Source: Zygnema cylindricum (lineage: Eukaryota; Streptophyta; Zygnematophyceae; Zygnematales; Zygnemataceae). From it: a stretch of DNA of 15,021 bases. The position numbers and the translations under genes are program-made. The stretch lies in NCBI GenBank assembly GCA_037447655.1, contig JBBHKE010000284.1, positions 1-15,021 of the forward strand, read 5' to 3'. The notes beneath the pieces were generated by a model. It did not search any database. It was given only the letters and a program-made list of their open reading frames with translations, and had not been told where the DNA came from. Shown here piece after piece: positions 1 through 7,841 of the stretch. How positions within the stretch are numbered: position 1 is the stretch's first letter; each line of letters begins with the position of its first letter.

Positions 1-2
1 AT

Positions 3-752
3 TGGGTGGACCATTTAACAGCGATCGAGGTAGCATACAACTGTGCCGTGCACTCGTCAACAAATGCTACGTCATTCTCCCTCAATGGACGTCAGCCCAC
101 TCTTCCCCAAAACGTATTGGTAGCGGACTGCCAAACACCGACAGCTCTAGATTTTGCCAAAACGCTGCAAAATAACTTGGAAAAGGCGGCCAAGGCGCTC
201 TAAATGGCAAAGGATCGTCAAAAGTCGCAGGCTGACGCTCATCGGAAGATCACCGTATTTAGCATGGGGGACAAGATTCACCTTGATACGGGAAACCTTT
301 CCTTGTCGGGTGCCCTCTCGAAGAAGTTGGCCCCGAAGTTCACGCTCCCGTTCACCATTCTTTCCCGTGTGGGCGCTGTGGCTTACAAGTTGGATATTCC
401 GACGGATTGGCATATCCACAATGTCTTTCATGTTTCCTTTCTTTAACCATTCCGCGATCGTGATTCGGTGTTCCTTGGTCGACGACGAAATGCTGCTTTA
501 CCACCAATTCGGGGAACTTCGGTTGAGTATGAAGTGGAGGAGATCCTTCAGTCACGCCGCTCTCGCAATTCAAAGTCCACCCAATATTTGGTGCGTTGGA
601 AGGGCTACGGTAATGAGGACGACTCTTGGTTGGACGAGGGTAATCTGCACTCTCCAGAGTTGCTGCGCCGGTTTCAGCGGAGTGAGGACACTCAGCTTTA
701 CCGAAGGGCAATCGCAGCGGCTGCAACAAAGGAGCGAATCGCAGTGTCGTAA
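3..752 (+). pseudogene. Ty3/gypsy chromovirus pol, C-terminal part (integrase tail plus chromodomain)
   Basis: This is the end of a retrotransposon polyprotein that would insert element cDNA into chromatin. One frame runs from the window edge to the TAA at 750-752, interrupted only by TAA at 201-203 and TAA at 444-446. Family landmarks appear in order: the post-catalytic integrase segment (VAYNCAVHSST near 33-65), a GD-x-IHL strand near 268, a GPY/F-like module reading LPFTIL near 346-363, the HNVFHVSFL segment before the second stop, and a chromodomain at 525-677. The chromodomain has EYEVEEIL, then QYLVRWKGYG, then SWLDEGNL, keeping the aromatic positions expected for methyl-histone binding. 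The catalytic D-D-E region lies upstream of the window. The first Gly of GPY/F appears to be Leu. The two stops make it a pseudogene unless the copy is very young. Assignment to chromoviruses is firm; the finer lineage is not. Confidence 0.9.
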
Positions 753-767
753 CCATCGCAATCATCT

Positions 768-797
768 TGGGGACGCGGCAAAGGACCGCAGCAGCGA
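768..797 (+). other. Candidate polypurine tract of the chromovirus
   Basis: Between the pol stop and a TGTTA sequence lies a purine-rich stretch containing TTGGGGACGCGGCAAAGGA. Its position just downstream of pol and just upstream of a TG-starting LTR-like block fits a plus-strand primer. It is interrupted by pyrimidines, so the call is positional and tentative. Confidence 0.35.
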
Positions 798-854
798 TGT
801 TACCACACCGCAACGCTGTAGCAGCGCAGCCAACGCAGCGCAACATGGTTACGA

Positions 855-862
855 TGACGTCA
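855..862. promoter_or_regulatory. TGACGTCA palindrome (bZIP/CRE-type site)
   Basis: A perfect 8-bp palindrome of the type bound by bZIP factors lies about 110 bp upstream of the TATA box in LTR-like block 1. That spacing suits an LTR enhancer. An 8-mer can occur by chance; function is inferred from context only. Confidence 0.4.
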
Positions 863-969
863 GAGGATCGCAGCACCACCGCTGCGTTGACAGGAAAGTG
901 CAACGGCGCAATTGTGTTTCACTATGTGGGTGACGACGAACCCTCGGTTCCGCCGCAGCAACGCTGTTT

Positions 970-976
970 TATAAAT
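970..976 (+). promoter_or_regulatory. TATA box of LTR-like block 1
   Basis: TATAAAT lies in otherwise GC-rich DNA, about 110 bp downstream of the TGACGTCA site and about 75 bp upstream of AATAAA. This is the expected U3 promoter arrangement of an LTR. Confidence 0.5.
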
Positions 977-1048
977 GATGGATGCTGCGATACCCTCTCA
1001 CGCTTCGACGCTTCGCAAAGTCCAAAAGTGAAACCCTAAACCCCCGTG

Positions 1049-1054
1049 AATAAA
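1049..1054 (+). terminator. AATAAA polyadenylation signal in LTR-like block 1
   Basis: The canonical hexamer AATAAA sits about 73 bp downstream of the TATA box, where the R region of an LTR would be expected. Confidence 0.4.
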
Positions 1055-1171
1055 GCCGCCATCCGTCCTCACCACCAACCTAGTCTCGGCAGCTTGGAAA
1101 TTGCTTCTCTCCGCACAATCAGTTTACCTTCGCTTCTGGAATTACCGGAATTGTGTGGTTCAGCAGTGTCT

Positions 1172-2449
1172 ATGGCGTCGTCGTCCTCTCCACTACGGAA
1201 AAGGAGGAGACTGGTATCGGTGGGACAAGGAGATCCGAACCGTCCCGAGAGATTGTTAAGGGCGGCGGAGGCCATGGTGGAAGCAAGCAGGCGAAGAGAA
1301 GTAGAAGTGGAGCCGAAACCTGAGGAAAGTGCCAGTAGCGAGGCAGGTGCGGCAGAGACAGTGGAGGGGAGGGGTCAGAAAACTCACAGGACCCTGAATA
1401 CACCCCAACTCGGGAAGGTTATGAGGAATTTAACCAAGATCATGAGCTATCGGAGGCGGAGGAACGGGAACGAGATCCAACGCCTCCGCCAATTGAAGAG
1501 CGCGCCTCATATCTAGAGGTGATGCGGAACCCAAACAAGGAGAGTACCGCGGACGAGCAGTCGTCTGAAAGAGCGGAGAGGAAGGCAGAGGCACAATACC
1601 CTAGTGGCGACGATGTGTTCCTCTTGCGAGGAAACCAAAGAGATTTGGAGGAGGAAAGTGAACAGGGAGAGGAAATTCCCGACTACCTCTTCCCACTACT
1701 GGTCGACACCCATCATCCGGACCTCGCCTTCAGCTTCGCCAAAAGGTTTTATTAGAACCCATCGGAGTGGCCTGAGAAATGGCGTATAGGAGAGCCTGGA
1801 GATCTTATCCGTATTCTAGCCAATGTTCCGTCACACCCGGCGTCGAATTTCATGCAGACAAAAGACCTGGGAAATAATCATAAGGGTTATATGCAGCTAA
1901 ACCCTCACGCCTTACCGTTCGTGGAAGTGGTAGAGGACAACTACAGGTCCAAATTGATGCTCCCAGGTTACTCCGCCATTATCACCCATGGGATGTCCGC
2001 CTCCACGACATCATCTCTAGAGCGGAGGTCACCCCTAAGTGCGGGTACTCAAGCTGGCTCGAAAGAATGCTTTGCAGCGGGCCCGAGCTGCAAGGAAACA
2101 CGTGTCCTTTAAATTACGGAAGGTACCTCGGTGGGAACCGGCGGACGAAGAATCGGAGGAAGTTCCCCCAGTGGCTGAACCTGAAGAACCCAGGATTCCG
2201 ACACCCGAGGGGTCGGCACCGGCGGCCATCCCGCCGCGACCCGAAGTACCCGAGGTTGTACCCGAGGAAGGAAAAGATCAGGTTCGGGAGCGAATCACTT
2301 GGAGGCCGTTGGCAGCTGCAGATCATCACATCGCGATACCGGAAACCCGATGTGAACAGCTCCAAAATCAACTCAACGCCCTTCGCCAAGAGTTTTAAAA
2401 GTATCGCGAGGAAACATATGACATACTCCGGCAGTTGCAGTTACCCTAA
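1172..2449 (+). pseudogene. Unassigned retroelement reading frame between an LTR-like block and a polypurine tract
   Basis: I do not recognise the family. Three overlapping frame segments read as one protein of about 425 codons: ATG 1172 to about 1380, then about 1380-2112 in the next frame (in-frame TAG at 1753-1755), then about 2039-2449 (TAA at 2396-2398, end at 2447-2449). Visible features: a Ser-rich start with a basic RKRRR cluster; a Glu-rich acidic stretch; a mixed central part (about 1660-2000) that looks globular; a basic Arg/Lys/Ala segment near 2045-2120; a Pro/Glu-rich linker near 2150-2270; and a short heptad-like coiled coil at the end. It sits directly after an LTR-like block and ends about 30 bp before a polypurine tract. 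It could therefore be a gag left after loss of pol, or an extra 3' reading frame. No zinc knuckle or protease motif is visible. Confidence 0.55.
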
Positions 2450-2478
2450 GTCAATCAAAGTTTAGCGGGACGCTGAAT

Positions 2479-2494
2479 CCTTAGTGGGAGGCAC
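2479..2494 (+). other. Polypurine tract before LTR 2
   Basis: A purine-rich run, TTAGTGGGAGGCAC, lies immediately before TGTAATAG, the start of the next LTR, and about 30 bp after the end of the unassigned reading frame. This is the usual position of a plus-strand primer. Confidence 0.5.
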
Positions 2495-2965
2495 TGTAAT
2501 AGGGTTACAGAATTGGGTACTTAGTGGCTAGTGTTAGGCTGCTATAGTTGCGATTTCAGAGCAGGGCTGTTGCCATTCCAAAACAGCGCAGCTGAGATTC
2601 CAAACCAGCGCAGCATAGTAGTATAGCACCATAGCAACTTAGCGGCGTAGCAACTTAGCAGCGCAGCAGCGCAACATAGCAACACCGCAGAATGTAGATT
2701 GAGCTGTATAATTCTACAAGGAAGTTTTGGATAGATCTCGGTTGACCGTGAAGGTCCACGTGTACAGCAGTATAGTACTAGGTTGACTAGCAGTTAGTTA
2801 GTTTAAATAGTCGAGTAGACCTAGTGAATGGAGACCTCAAGTAGACCTACACAGCTAGCGCAACCTTGTACTCTCTTTCAAGTAATAAAGCGCAACCTTA
2901 TTTGTGAGTTTTGTGTGCTCCTGTTGTTGCTACGGGAAGAACCTTGGTGTTTTCAGCTATGCACT
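2495..2965 (+). repeat. LTR 2 (3' edge uncertain)
   Basis: It starts TGTAATAGGGTTACA, whose outer five bases on each side are inverted repeats, right after a polypurine tract. It holds a GCAGCG-rich middle (about 2575-2695), a weak TTAAATA site near 2802 and AATAAA at 2884-2889 followed by a T/G-rich stretch typical of a 3' processing region. It is different in sequence from LTR-like block 1, so the two do not pair. The 3' boundary is placed where a gag-like frame opens downstream and may be off by tens of bases. Confidence 0.5.
2884..2889 (+). terminator. AATAAA signal in LTR 2
   Basis: A canonical AATAAA lies about 390 bp into LTR 2, followed within 30 bp by T/G-rich sequence, consistent with the R/U5 region. 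Confidence 0.45.
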
Positions 2966-2969
2966 GTGA

Positions 2970-3790
2970 AGTGGTGTGGTGTATCGTCACCTCTTTTACA
3001 AGGAGGAAGCGACATCTAATATTCTCAATGTTGAGCAGGTAGAGGCTCTTAATTCAGACCTTCGGAGGAAAGGTCAGGTCAATCAGCAATGTTATCAGTT
3101 TAACTAGTTTAGATAGTTTAATCAGGGTGGAATTAGACAATCCACCAATACATGTTTTTATTGTAGTGAGAGAGGTCATGGATACAAATTCTGTCCTAAA
3201 CTTAAACAAGCTAACGAAAAAGGTTTATACAGGCCAAGATGGCAACAAAGTCAGTTTTACAAAACCTTCACGGGGCATACACCTCGTGGAAATGCACTGT
3301 TTTTAGCTTCTTCATCGTTCCAGGACGAGACTTTGACAGTTTATGAGGAGGACAACGGGGATCTATTTGAAATTCTATGGGCTCCATTGCCCACAAAATT
3401 CGCATATCCAAAAGAAGCTAATCTAGATAGTGCCGACTCCAAGTTGATATAAACCCAAATAAATGATCCCTTGACAATAAGAACCCCAATATACCTTCAC
3501 CCCTGTAAAGAGAAGACCTTCTGTGTGCTCAGTACCACGACAAAATGCAAAGCTTCAATATGTGTTTTGGACAATATTCCCCACTTTGACTTTCCCACTG
3601 AATTAGTGCCACCCTGGCACGCAAAGAATCTGACCGACTACACCCTTGTTTAGCTTGGACTCCCCTTAGTCCGCAGCAAAAACAATCACTGAATTTGCTC
3701 ACCCGAGCATTAAGTTATGGCTGGTCAAAAATGACCTTTATAGTTACAAGCTCTCTTAGAGAGAGGTACCGAAATATCTCTAAGTCTTAG
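2970..3790 (+). pseudogene. Decayed gag-like frame with one CCHC zinc knuckle
   Basis: One frame stays readable from about 2970 to 3653, broken by TAG 3105-3107, TAG 3114-3116, TAA 3450-3452 and TAG 3651-3653. A further open stretch in another frame (3602-3790) seems to continue it after a frameshift. The diagnostic part is a CX2CX4HX4C knuckle: Cys codons at 3153 and 3162, His at 3177, Cys at 3192. It is preceded by a polar segment reading LNSDLRRKGQ and followed by basic residues, as in retroelement nucleocapsids that bind genomic RNA. The part after the knuckle (to 3790) does not resemble a protease I can name. It directly follows LTR 2, so it may be the gag of an element for which LTR 2 is the 5' LTR. 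A cellular zinc-knuckle protein is less likely in this setting. Confidence 0.55.
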
Positions 3791-4187
3791 TCTGCCTACT
3801 CATGACTACCTACTACTAAACCCTAGTCCAATAGGAACACTATATAGTACAAGAAGGTACGATGGGCGATGTACTTATTGTACGGCCATTGTACGACATG
3901 GTATACAAGGTGACATGCGCCAAATCGGGAGCCATGGTTCCTCCTCCCATCTTCTCCGGTGTCAAATAATGTGGCGCCACGTGGCACCGCTTGACGCTAT
4001 CCCCAAAGGCCGCCGAAAGCTTATTGCGGGTGGCGGCTATAATGGTGGCCGTCCGATCAATTGTATTTATACGGCTTCGATTCGCTTCCATGCATCAATT
4101 GATTAATGCGCGTTTTCGTTTGTCTGCTGCTAATTAGTCCTTTGAATCAATAGGGAAATATGCGTGAAACGTCTCACGTGTACCGTT
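3791..4187. other. Gene-free stretch with promoter-like motifs
   Basis: No coding region is supported here. It contains a G-box palindrome (3976-3985), a TATTTATA site about 80 bp downstream (4064-4071) and a near-palindromic 14-mer, GTGAAACGTCTCAC (4163-4176), just before the tRNA-like sequence. The stretch is more GC-balanced than its flanks. No LTR ends or target-site duplications were recognised. Confidence 0.4.
3976..3985. promoter_or_regulatory. Perfect G-box palindrome GCCACGTGGC
   Basis: The core CACGTG is extended to a 10-bp perfect palindrome, the high-affinity form for plant bZIP/bHLH factors. A TATA-like TATTTATA follows about 80 bp downstream. No downstream gene is evident, so it may be a remnant or may drive the non-coding stretch beyond it. 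Confidence 0.35.
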
Positions 4188-4263
4188 TCGATAGTAGCCT
4201 AATGGATAAGGCGTTGGTCTATTTAGTAGCCTACAGACCCCGGTTCAAATCCGGCCGGCGGCA
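4188..4263 (+). other. tRNA-like sequence (tRNA pseudogene or SINE head)
   Basis: A-box-like TAGCCTAATGG (from 4195) and B-box-like GGTTCAAATCC (4242-4252) are spaced as in a tRNA gene, so an internal Pol III promoter is plausible. The D arm GCC-TAATGGATAA-GGC is typical of arginine tRNAs. The T arm has CCGG/CCGG around TTCAAAT. The acceptor ends (TCGATAG against CGGCGGC) do not pair. The anticodon stem does not form in the standard register; GGTCT (4216-4220) and AGACC (4235-4239) could pair around a 14-nt loop instead. It is thus unlikely to be a working tRNA. A tRNA-derived SINE head or a decayed tRNA-Arg fits best. Confidence 0.55.
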
Positions 4264-4290
4264 GTATTTTGCTAAAACTAGTAAAATACT
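4263..4290 (+). repeat. Hairpin directly after the tRNA-like sequence
   Basis: AGTATTTTGCT and AGTAAAATACT form an 11-bp stem with one G-T pair around a 6-nt AAAACT loop. It begins at the base that would be the discriminator of the tRNA-like sequence. Confidence 0.6.
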
Positions 4291-4455
4291 TTCTAATTCA
4301 TTCTGCCTCCTTCAAAATAATGCGGCAACCATGGCGTGCCTTTGGTCCTCACTTTCTCTCTCTTTACATTCTAACTAAAATATAGAAGTGAACTATTAGT
4401 CACCTCTTTTCAACACTCTATTTATTTTTCCAATACAGACCTAGAAAATACATAA
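4291..4455. other. Short gene-free gap before the copia remnant
   Basis: AT-rich sequence without recognisable gag, LTR or zinc knuckle. The copia frame opens at 4456, so this gap probably contains the 5' breakpoint at which the copia element lost its LTR and gag. Confidence 0.4.
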
Positions 4456-5090
4456 ATTTCAACACTATTCGCTTTGGCGGCTGCAATGGAGGGCGCGAAG
4501 GACCGTGGATGGATAATGGATACAGGAGCGTCAATCCACATGTGCTGGAACAAGGCCATCTTCAACAATCTGAAAGCAACGCTAGAGAAAAATATTTATT
4601 ATGCTTGTGGAATGAGTGTCCAGACTCGTGCTGTGGGTGATGTGTCCTTACTAGTTGATGTAGAAGGAAAAGCAATTGAAAGGACTCTTCACAATGTCTT
4701 ATTTGTGCCTGACTTTAAGAAAAATCTGTTTTCTACGCCGTTGGTAGAGATTAAAGGCTTTGGGTTAATTTAAAAAATGGTCGGGAGGTTGTTAGCAAAA
4801 ATGGCAAGGTTGCGGTTACAGGTACAAGAGATAGTAGCAAGATGTACCGCATGGATATGGCTAATTCCAAGGAGAATGTTGTTATGTACTCCGGTATTTT
4901 GCACTCAAATGAGTTGTGGTATAAAAGATTAGGCCATTTAAACTGTGATAGTTTGAGAAAAATGGAACTTGTTGGCAAAATAGAGGGTGTATCAATCACA
5001 GACCAGCCGGTCAAAACATGTGATGGTTCCGCTTTAGGTAAAATTCACAGACTGCCATTTCCTAAAGAGTCTGAGCATCGGTCAACATAA
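4456..5090 (+). pseudogene. Copia protease and GAG-pre-integrase region
   Basis: The aspartic protease active-site motif is seen as WIMDTGASIHM, with the catalytic Asp codon at 4519-4521; this enzyme would cut the polyprotein. A frameshift near 4755-4765 moves the reading frame. After it comes the GAG-pre-integrase motif LWYKRLGHLN near 4915-4945, where the usual LWH has Tyr. The zinc-binding Cys pair expected before the GK-x-HRLPFP stretch is damaged: TCDGSALGK keeps the first Cys and lacks the second. TAA at 5088-5090 interrupts the frame. There is no ATG that would make a sensible start; the frame simply opens after a stop at 4453. Confidence 0.85.
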
Positions 5091-5858
5091 CTTTTACAAC
5101 AAATTCATTCGGATGTTTTTGGTCCTGTGAAGGTTCCTTCTACCGGGGGGATGAAATATATGGTCACATTTACAGATGATTTCTCCAGGTTTACAAAAGT
5201 TTACTTCATGAAAGAAAAGAGCGAAGTGTTTGGTCAGTTCAAATACTATAAAGCATGGGTTGAAAAGCTTTATAATTTACCTATTTGCAGCTTAGATCGG
5301 ACAATGGTGGTGAATATACATCAAAGGAATTTGAAACATTTTTACTCAAAGAGGGAATAAGTCATCTATTGACTGTTCCATATTCACCGGAACAAAATGG
5401 GGTGTCGGAGAGATAAAAATAGAACTCTCACGGAGAGCTCTAGGTTGGTGCTTGCAGATAAAAATGTGGATCCAAAATTCTGGGCTGAGGCTCTCAATTG
5501 TGCAGTTTATATTAAAAATAGGATAGGATCAACAACGGTAAAAACTACTCCTTACGAGATCTAGACAGGTAGCAAACCAGATGTTAGCAATTTCAAGGTC
5601 TTTAGTAGTCAATGCTTTATCTTGGATACATTTACAAATAGATGGAAAATGGAACCAAAACGATTACCAGTTATTTTGTTAGGATATGATGATCACTCAA
5701 AAGATTATAGAGTCTTTGTGTTTGAGAGGCAAAAAATAGTTGTAGCACGGAATGTTATTGTAAAGGATGAGCTTGACTCCATAGATTTATTTCAAATGAG
5801 AGAGCAACAAAAGCAGCAAAAAGTACAAGAATATTTCATATTAGATTGCATGCAATAA
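5091..5858 (+). pseudogene. Copia integrase core and C-terminal part
   Basis: The D-D-35-E triad is visible across two frames: Asp in HSDVFGPV (5112-5114), Asp in SDNGGEY (5300-5302) and Glu in NGVSER (5408-5410), with exactly 35 residues between the last two. A one-base shift lies near 5285. An apparently inserted T at 5414 restores the first frame. TAG at 5562-5564 replaces the Trp usually found in the PYEIWTG-type motif. The C-terminal part (LPVILLGYDDHSKDYRVF) is typical of copia. The frame ends at TAA 5856-5858, but the same frame continues into the reverse transcriptase, so that stop is probably also a mutation. Confidence 0.85.
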
Positions 5859-7190
5859 TTTGTTCAGCATATGCAAAATTCTCCAGTAGTGACTCCGGAG
5901 TCCGCCTCTCTGCAAGTTCCTCAACAAGTTCAGTTTTAACCGGAACAACAGCGGTCAATACACAGAGATCGCAACCACTGCAATCAGCGCAATCCGCGGC
6001 ATCCAGCGATCTCAGCCTCAAAATTTCCGGGGGAAAGAATATCCAGCAGCCGCCTACAAGCAAGCTCACACATTGCCTACCCGGCAACCTCAGGGGAGCC
6101 CTTGACCATCCAAGAGGCCTTCTCATCACTGGAGCGGAATCACTGGATTGAGGCAGCAAACGAGGAAATGAAGTCCATCATGGATTCTCAAACATGGGAG
6201 ATTGTGGACCTTCCTATGGACCGAAAAGCGATCGGCAGCAAATAGGTATTCAAGGTGAAGTTAAATCCCGATAACACCATTGAACGCTATAAGGCCAGAC
6301 TTGTGGCAAAAGGCTACAATCAAAAGGATTGAATCAATTTTGAAGAAATATTTTCTCCTGTTGTAAGATTTTCGACAGTTAAGATTTTGCTGTCCCTAGC
6401 TGCTATAGAAAGATATGGAAATGAATCAGATGGATGTAAAGACGACATTTTTGCATGGAGAACTAGGAGAAACCATTTACATCCAGCAGCCTGAAATGTA
6501 TGCAGAACCAAGAAAAGAGCACTTAGGATGGAAAAAGTTAAAATCTTTGTACGGCCTAAAACAGCCCCCAAGGCAATTGAATCTGAAGCTTGATGAATTC
6601 TTAACTAGTCTAGGATTTCAAATGATAAGTTCTGATCACTTTGTCTACGTTCTAAAGGGTGAAAATGAGATAGTGTATATAGCATTGTATGTAGATGATT
6701 TTCTATTAATTAGCAAATCAATGACGGAAATTAACTAAATCAAAAATGCTCTAAACTCACGGTTTGAGATGAAAGACCTCGGTGAGGCAAAGTATATTTT
6801 GGGTATCCAGGTAGAGAGGGACAAAAATAAGAAAGTAATAAAATTGACTCAAAAAGAGGCTATTGGAAACATGTTAGATGAGTATGGAATGCGGGGGGCA
6901 AAAGGATGTTTAACTCCAATGGAGTTTCGGCATAAGTTAGAGGGAGAAGAGACAAAATTGGGTGTCATTGTTAGCGAGTATTTAGAGTCAGGGGAGAATG
7001 ATCCTCTGTCAGTGATACCTTATAGACAGATACTGGGAAGCTTAATGTATTTCATGACCTGTACCCGTCCTGACATTGCTACAGCAGTTGGGGTACTAAG
7101 CAAAAGTCTAGGGAATCCAAGAAAATCTGATTTTGATGCAGCAAGGAGAGTATTAAGATATTTGGCAGGAACCAAAGACCTCAAACTCAC
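5859..7190 (+). pseudogene. Copia linker and reverse transcriptase
   Basis: After a polar linker (TAA at 5937-5939) comes the start of the RT domain, EPLTIQEAFSS near 6096, followed by YKARLVAKGYNQ near 6288. Stops at 6243-6245 (TAG at a usual Trp) and 6330-6332 (TGA) interrupt it. A frameshift near 6412 precedes the first catalytic Asp in QMDVKTTFLHGE (Asp 6433-6435). The YVDD box with the other two catalytic Asp residues is intact at 6688-6699. TAA at 6736-6738 interrupts the frame before EMKDLGEAKYILGI near 6766. The stretch to about 7190 includes PYRQILGSLMYFMTCTRPDI, characteristic of copia RT. Confidence 0.9.
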
Positions 7191-7673
7191 ACTAGGCGGA
7201 GGTAAAGTAACTTTGCAAACGTGGAGTGATGCAAGCTATGGTGACATGCCAAGCCGGAAGTCCACCACGGGATTTGTTCTACAAATTGGGAACAGGACTT
7301 GCTGCTAGAGCATCAAACTTCAATAGGTTACAACACAGTCGACAATGTAGTTAGAATATATAGCAGCAAGCTCGCCCTCAAATAACTCTTATGGGTAAGA
7401 TGCATGTTACAAGAACTAGGATACATGCAGATTCGTCAATAGGTGATCTGGTGTGATATCCAGGCTGCCATTGCCATTGCATCTAACCCAAGTCATCACT
7501 TCAAAAGCAAGCACATGGATGTAAGATTACACTTTGTAAGAGAAAAAGTTTTCTCAAGAGTGATTAAATTATGTCATTTGCTTGATGCATAAATGATTGG
7601 TGATATGCTCACTAAAGCTCTTCTCGCTCCTAAATTGAAGTATTACAAAGACGTAGTGGGACTAAGGGAATAG
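7191..7673 (+). pseudogene. Copia RNase H and pol C-terminus
   Basis: The RNase H domain would remove RNA from RNA/DNA hybrids. The catalytic Asp is in TWSDASYGD (7228-7230), followed by SRKSTTGFVL. The next catalytic Glu is in LEYIAAS (7354-7356). Stops at 7306, 7324 and 7348 precede it. A frameshift near 7385 leads to LQELGYMQ, a TAG at 7440-7442, then the third Asp in WCDIQAAIAIASNP near 7455, then SKHMDVRLHFVREKV and DMLTKAL. TAA at 7590-7592 interrupts. The final stop is TAG 7671-7673. All landmarks are present in order, so the domain was complete before decay. Confidence 0.85.
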
Positions 7674-7675
7674 TT

Positions 7676-7796
7676 GAGTTGCTATACTGCTAAACTTCTA
7701 TGCTGCGATACTGCGCTAAGTCCAACATTGAGATGTAGTGGGAATGGGTGACTTGCTAATTGCTATAGAACTATGCTACGATGATGCGCTAGTTTG
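7676..7796 (+). repeat. Imperfect tandem duplication between pol and polypurine tract
   Basis: Two related copies of about 45 bp lie 73 bp apart. The clearest match is TATGCTGCGATACTGCGCTA (7699-7718) against TATGCTACGATGATGCGCTA (7772-7791). It is in the untranslated 3' part of the copia element. Confidence 0.6.
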
Positions 7797-7828
7797 TCAT
7801 CGCAGCGGCACCGGTATACTGAGTCTAA

Positions 7829-7841
7829 AGCTTTAGGGGAG
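7829..7841 (+). other. Copia polypurine tract
   Basis: AGCTTTAGGGGAG precedes TGTTG, the start of the LTR, about 155 bp after the pol stop. An AGGGGAG run right before TG is the usual plus-strand primer of copia elements. Confidence 0.6.

Larger units (their letters stand above)
798..1150 (+). repeat. LTR-like block 1 (boundaries uncertain)
   Basis: The block begins TGTTACC right after the candidate polypurine tract and contains in order a TGACGTCA site, a TATAAAT box and an AATAAA signal about 80 bp further on, which is the expected order of U3-R-U5. It is rich in GCAGCG/CGCAAC strings. A gag-like or unassigned reading frame starts at 1172. Its partner LTR is not in the window, so the 3' edge is a guess. 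It could be the 3' LTR of the chromovirus at 3-752, or an LTR shared with what follows. Confidence 0.45.

Noticed and set aside
352-903. Long minus-strand open frame opposite the chromodomain
   Set aside because: It lies opposite a clear chromovirus pol frame and has no recognisable domain; it reflects GC-rich sequence on the other strand.
154-933. Second plus-strand frame of 259 codons overlapping the chromovirus pol
   Set aside because: The overlapping frame carries the integrase tail and chromodomain motifs; this one is Arg/Ser-rich with no domain.
1031-1045. Plant telomere repeat (AAACCCTAAACCCCC)
   Set aside because: Fewer than two units; too short to be telomeric and it lies within an LTR-like block.
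3840-4091. Minus-strand 83-codon frame
   Set aside because: No recognisable domain and it spans promoter-like motifs; nothing supports translation.
4160-4378. Small protein across the tRNA-like sequence
   Set aside because: It runs through the A box, B box and hairpin; the RNA-type signals explain the sequence better.
5846-6151. Ser-rich plus-strand frame in the integrase-RT linker
   Set aside because: The pol frame continues across the same stretch into EPLTIQEAFSS, so the Ser-rich frame is a shadow.
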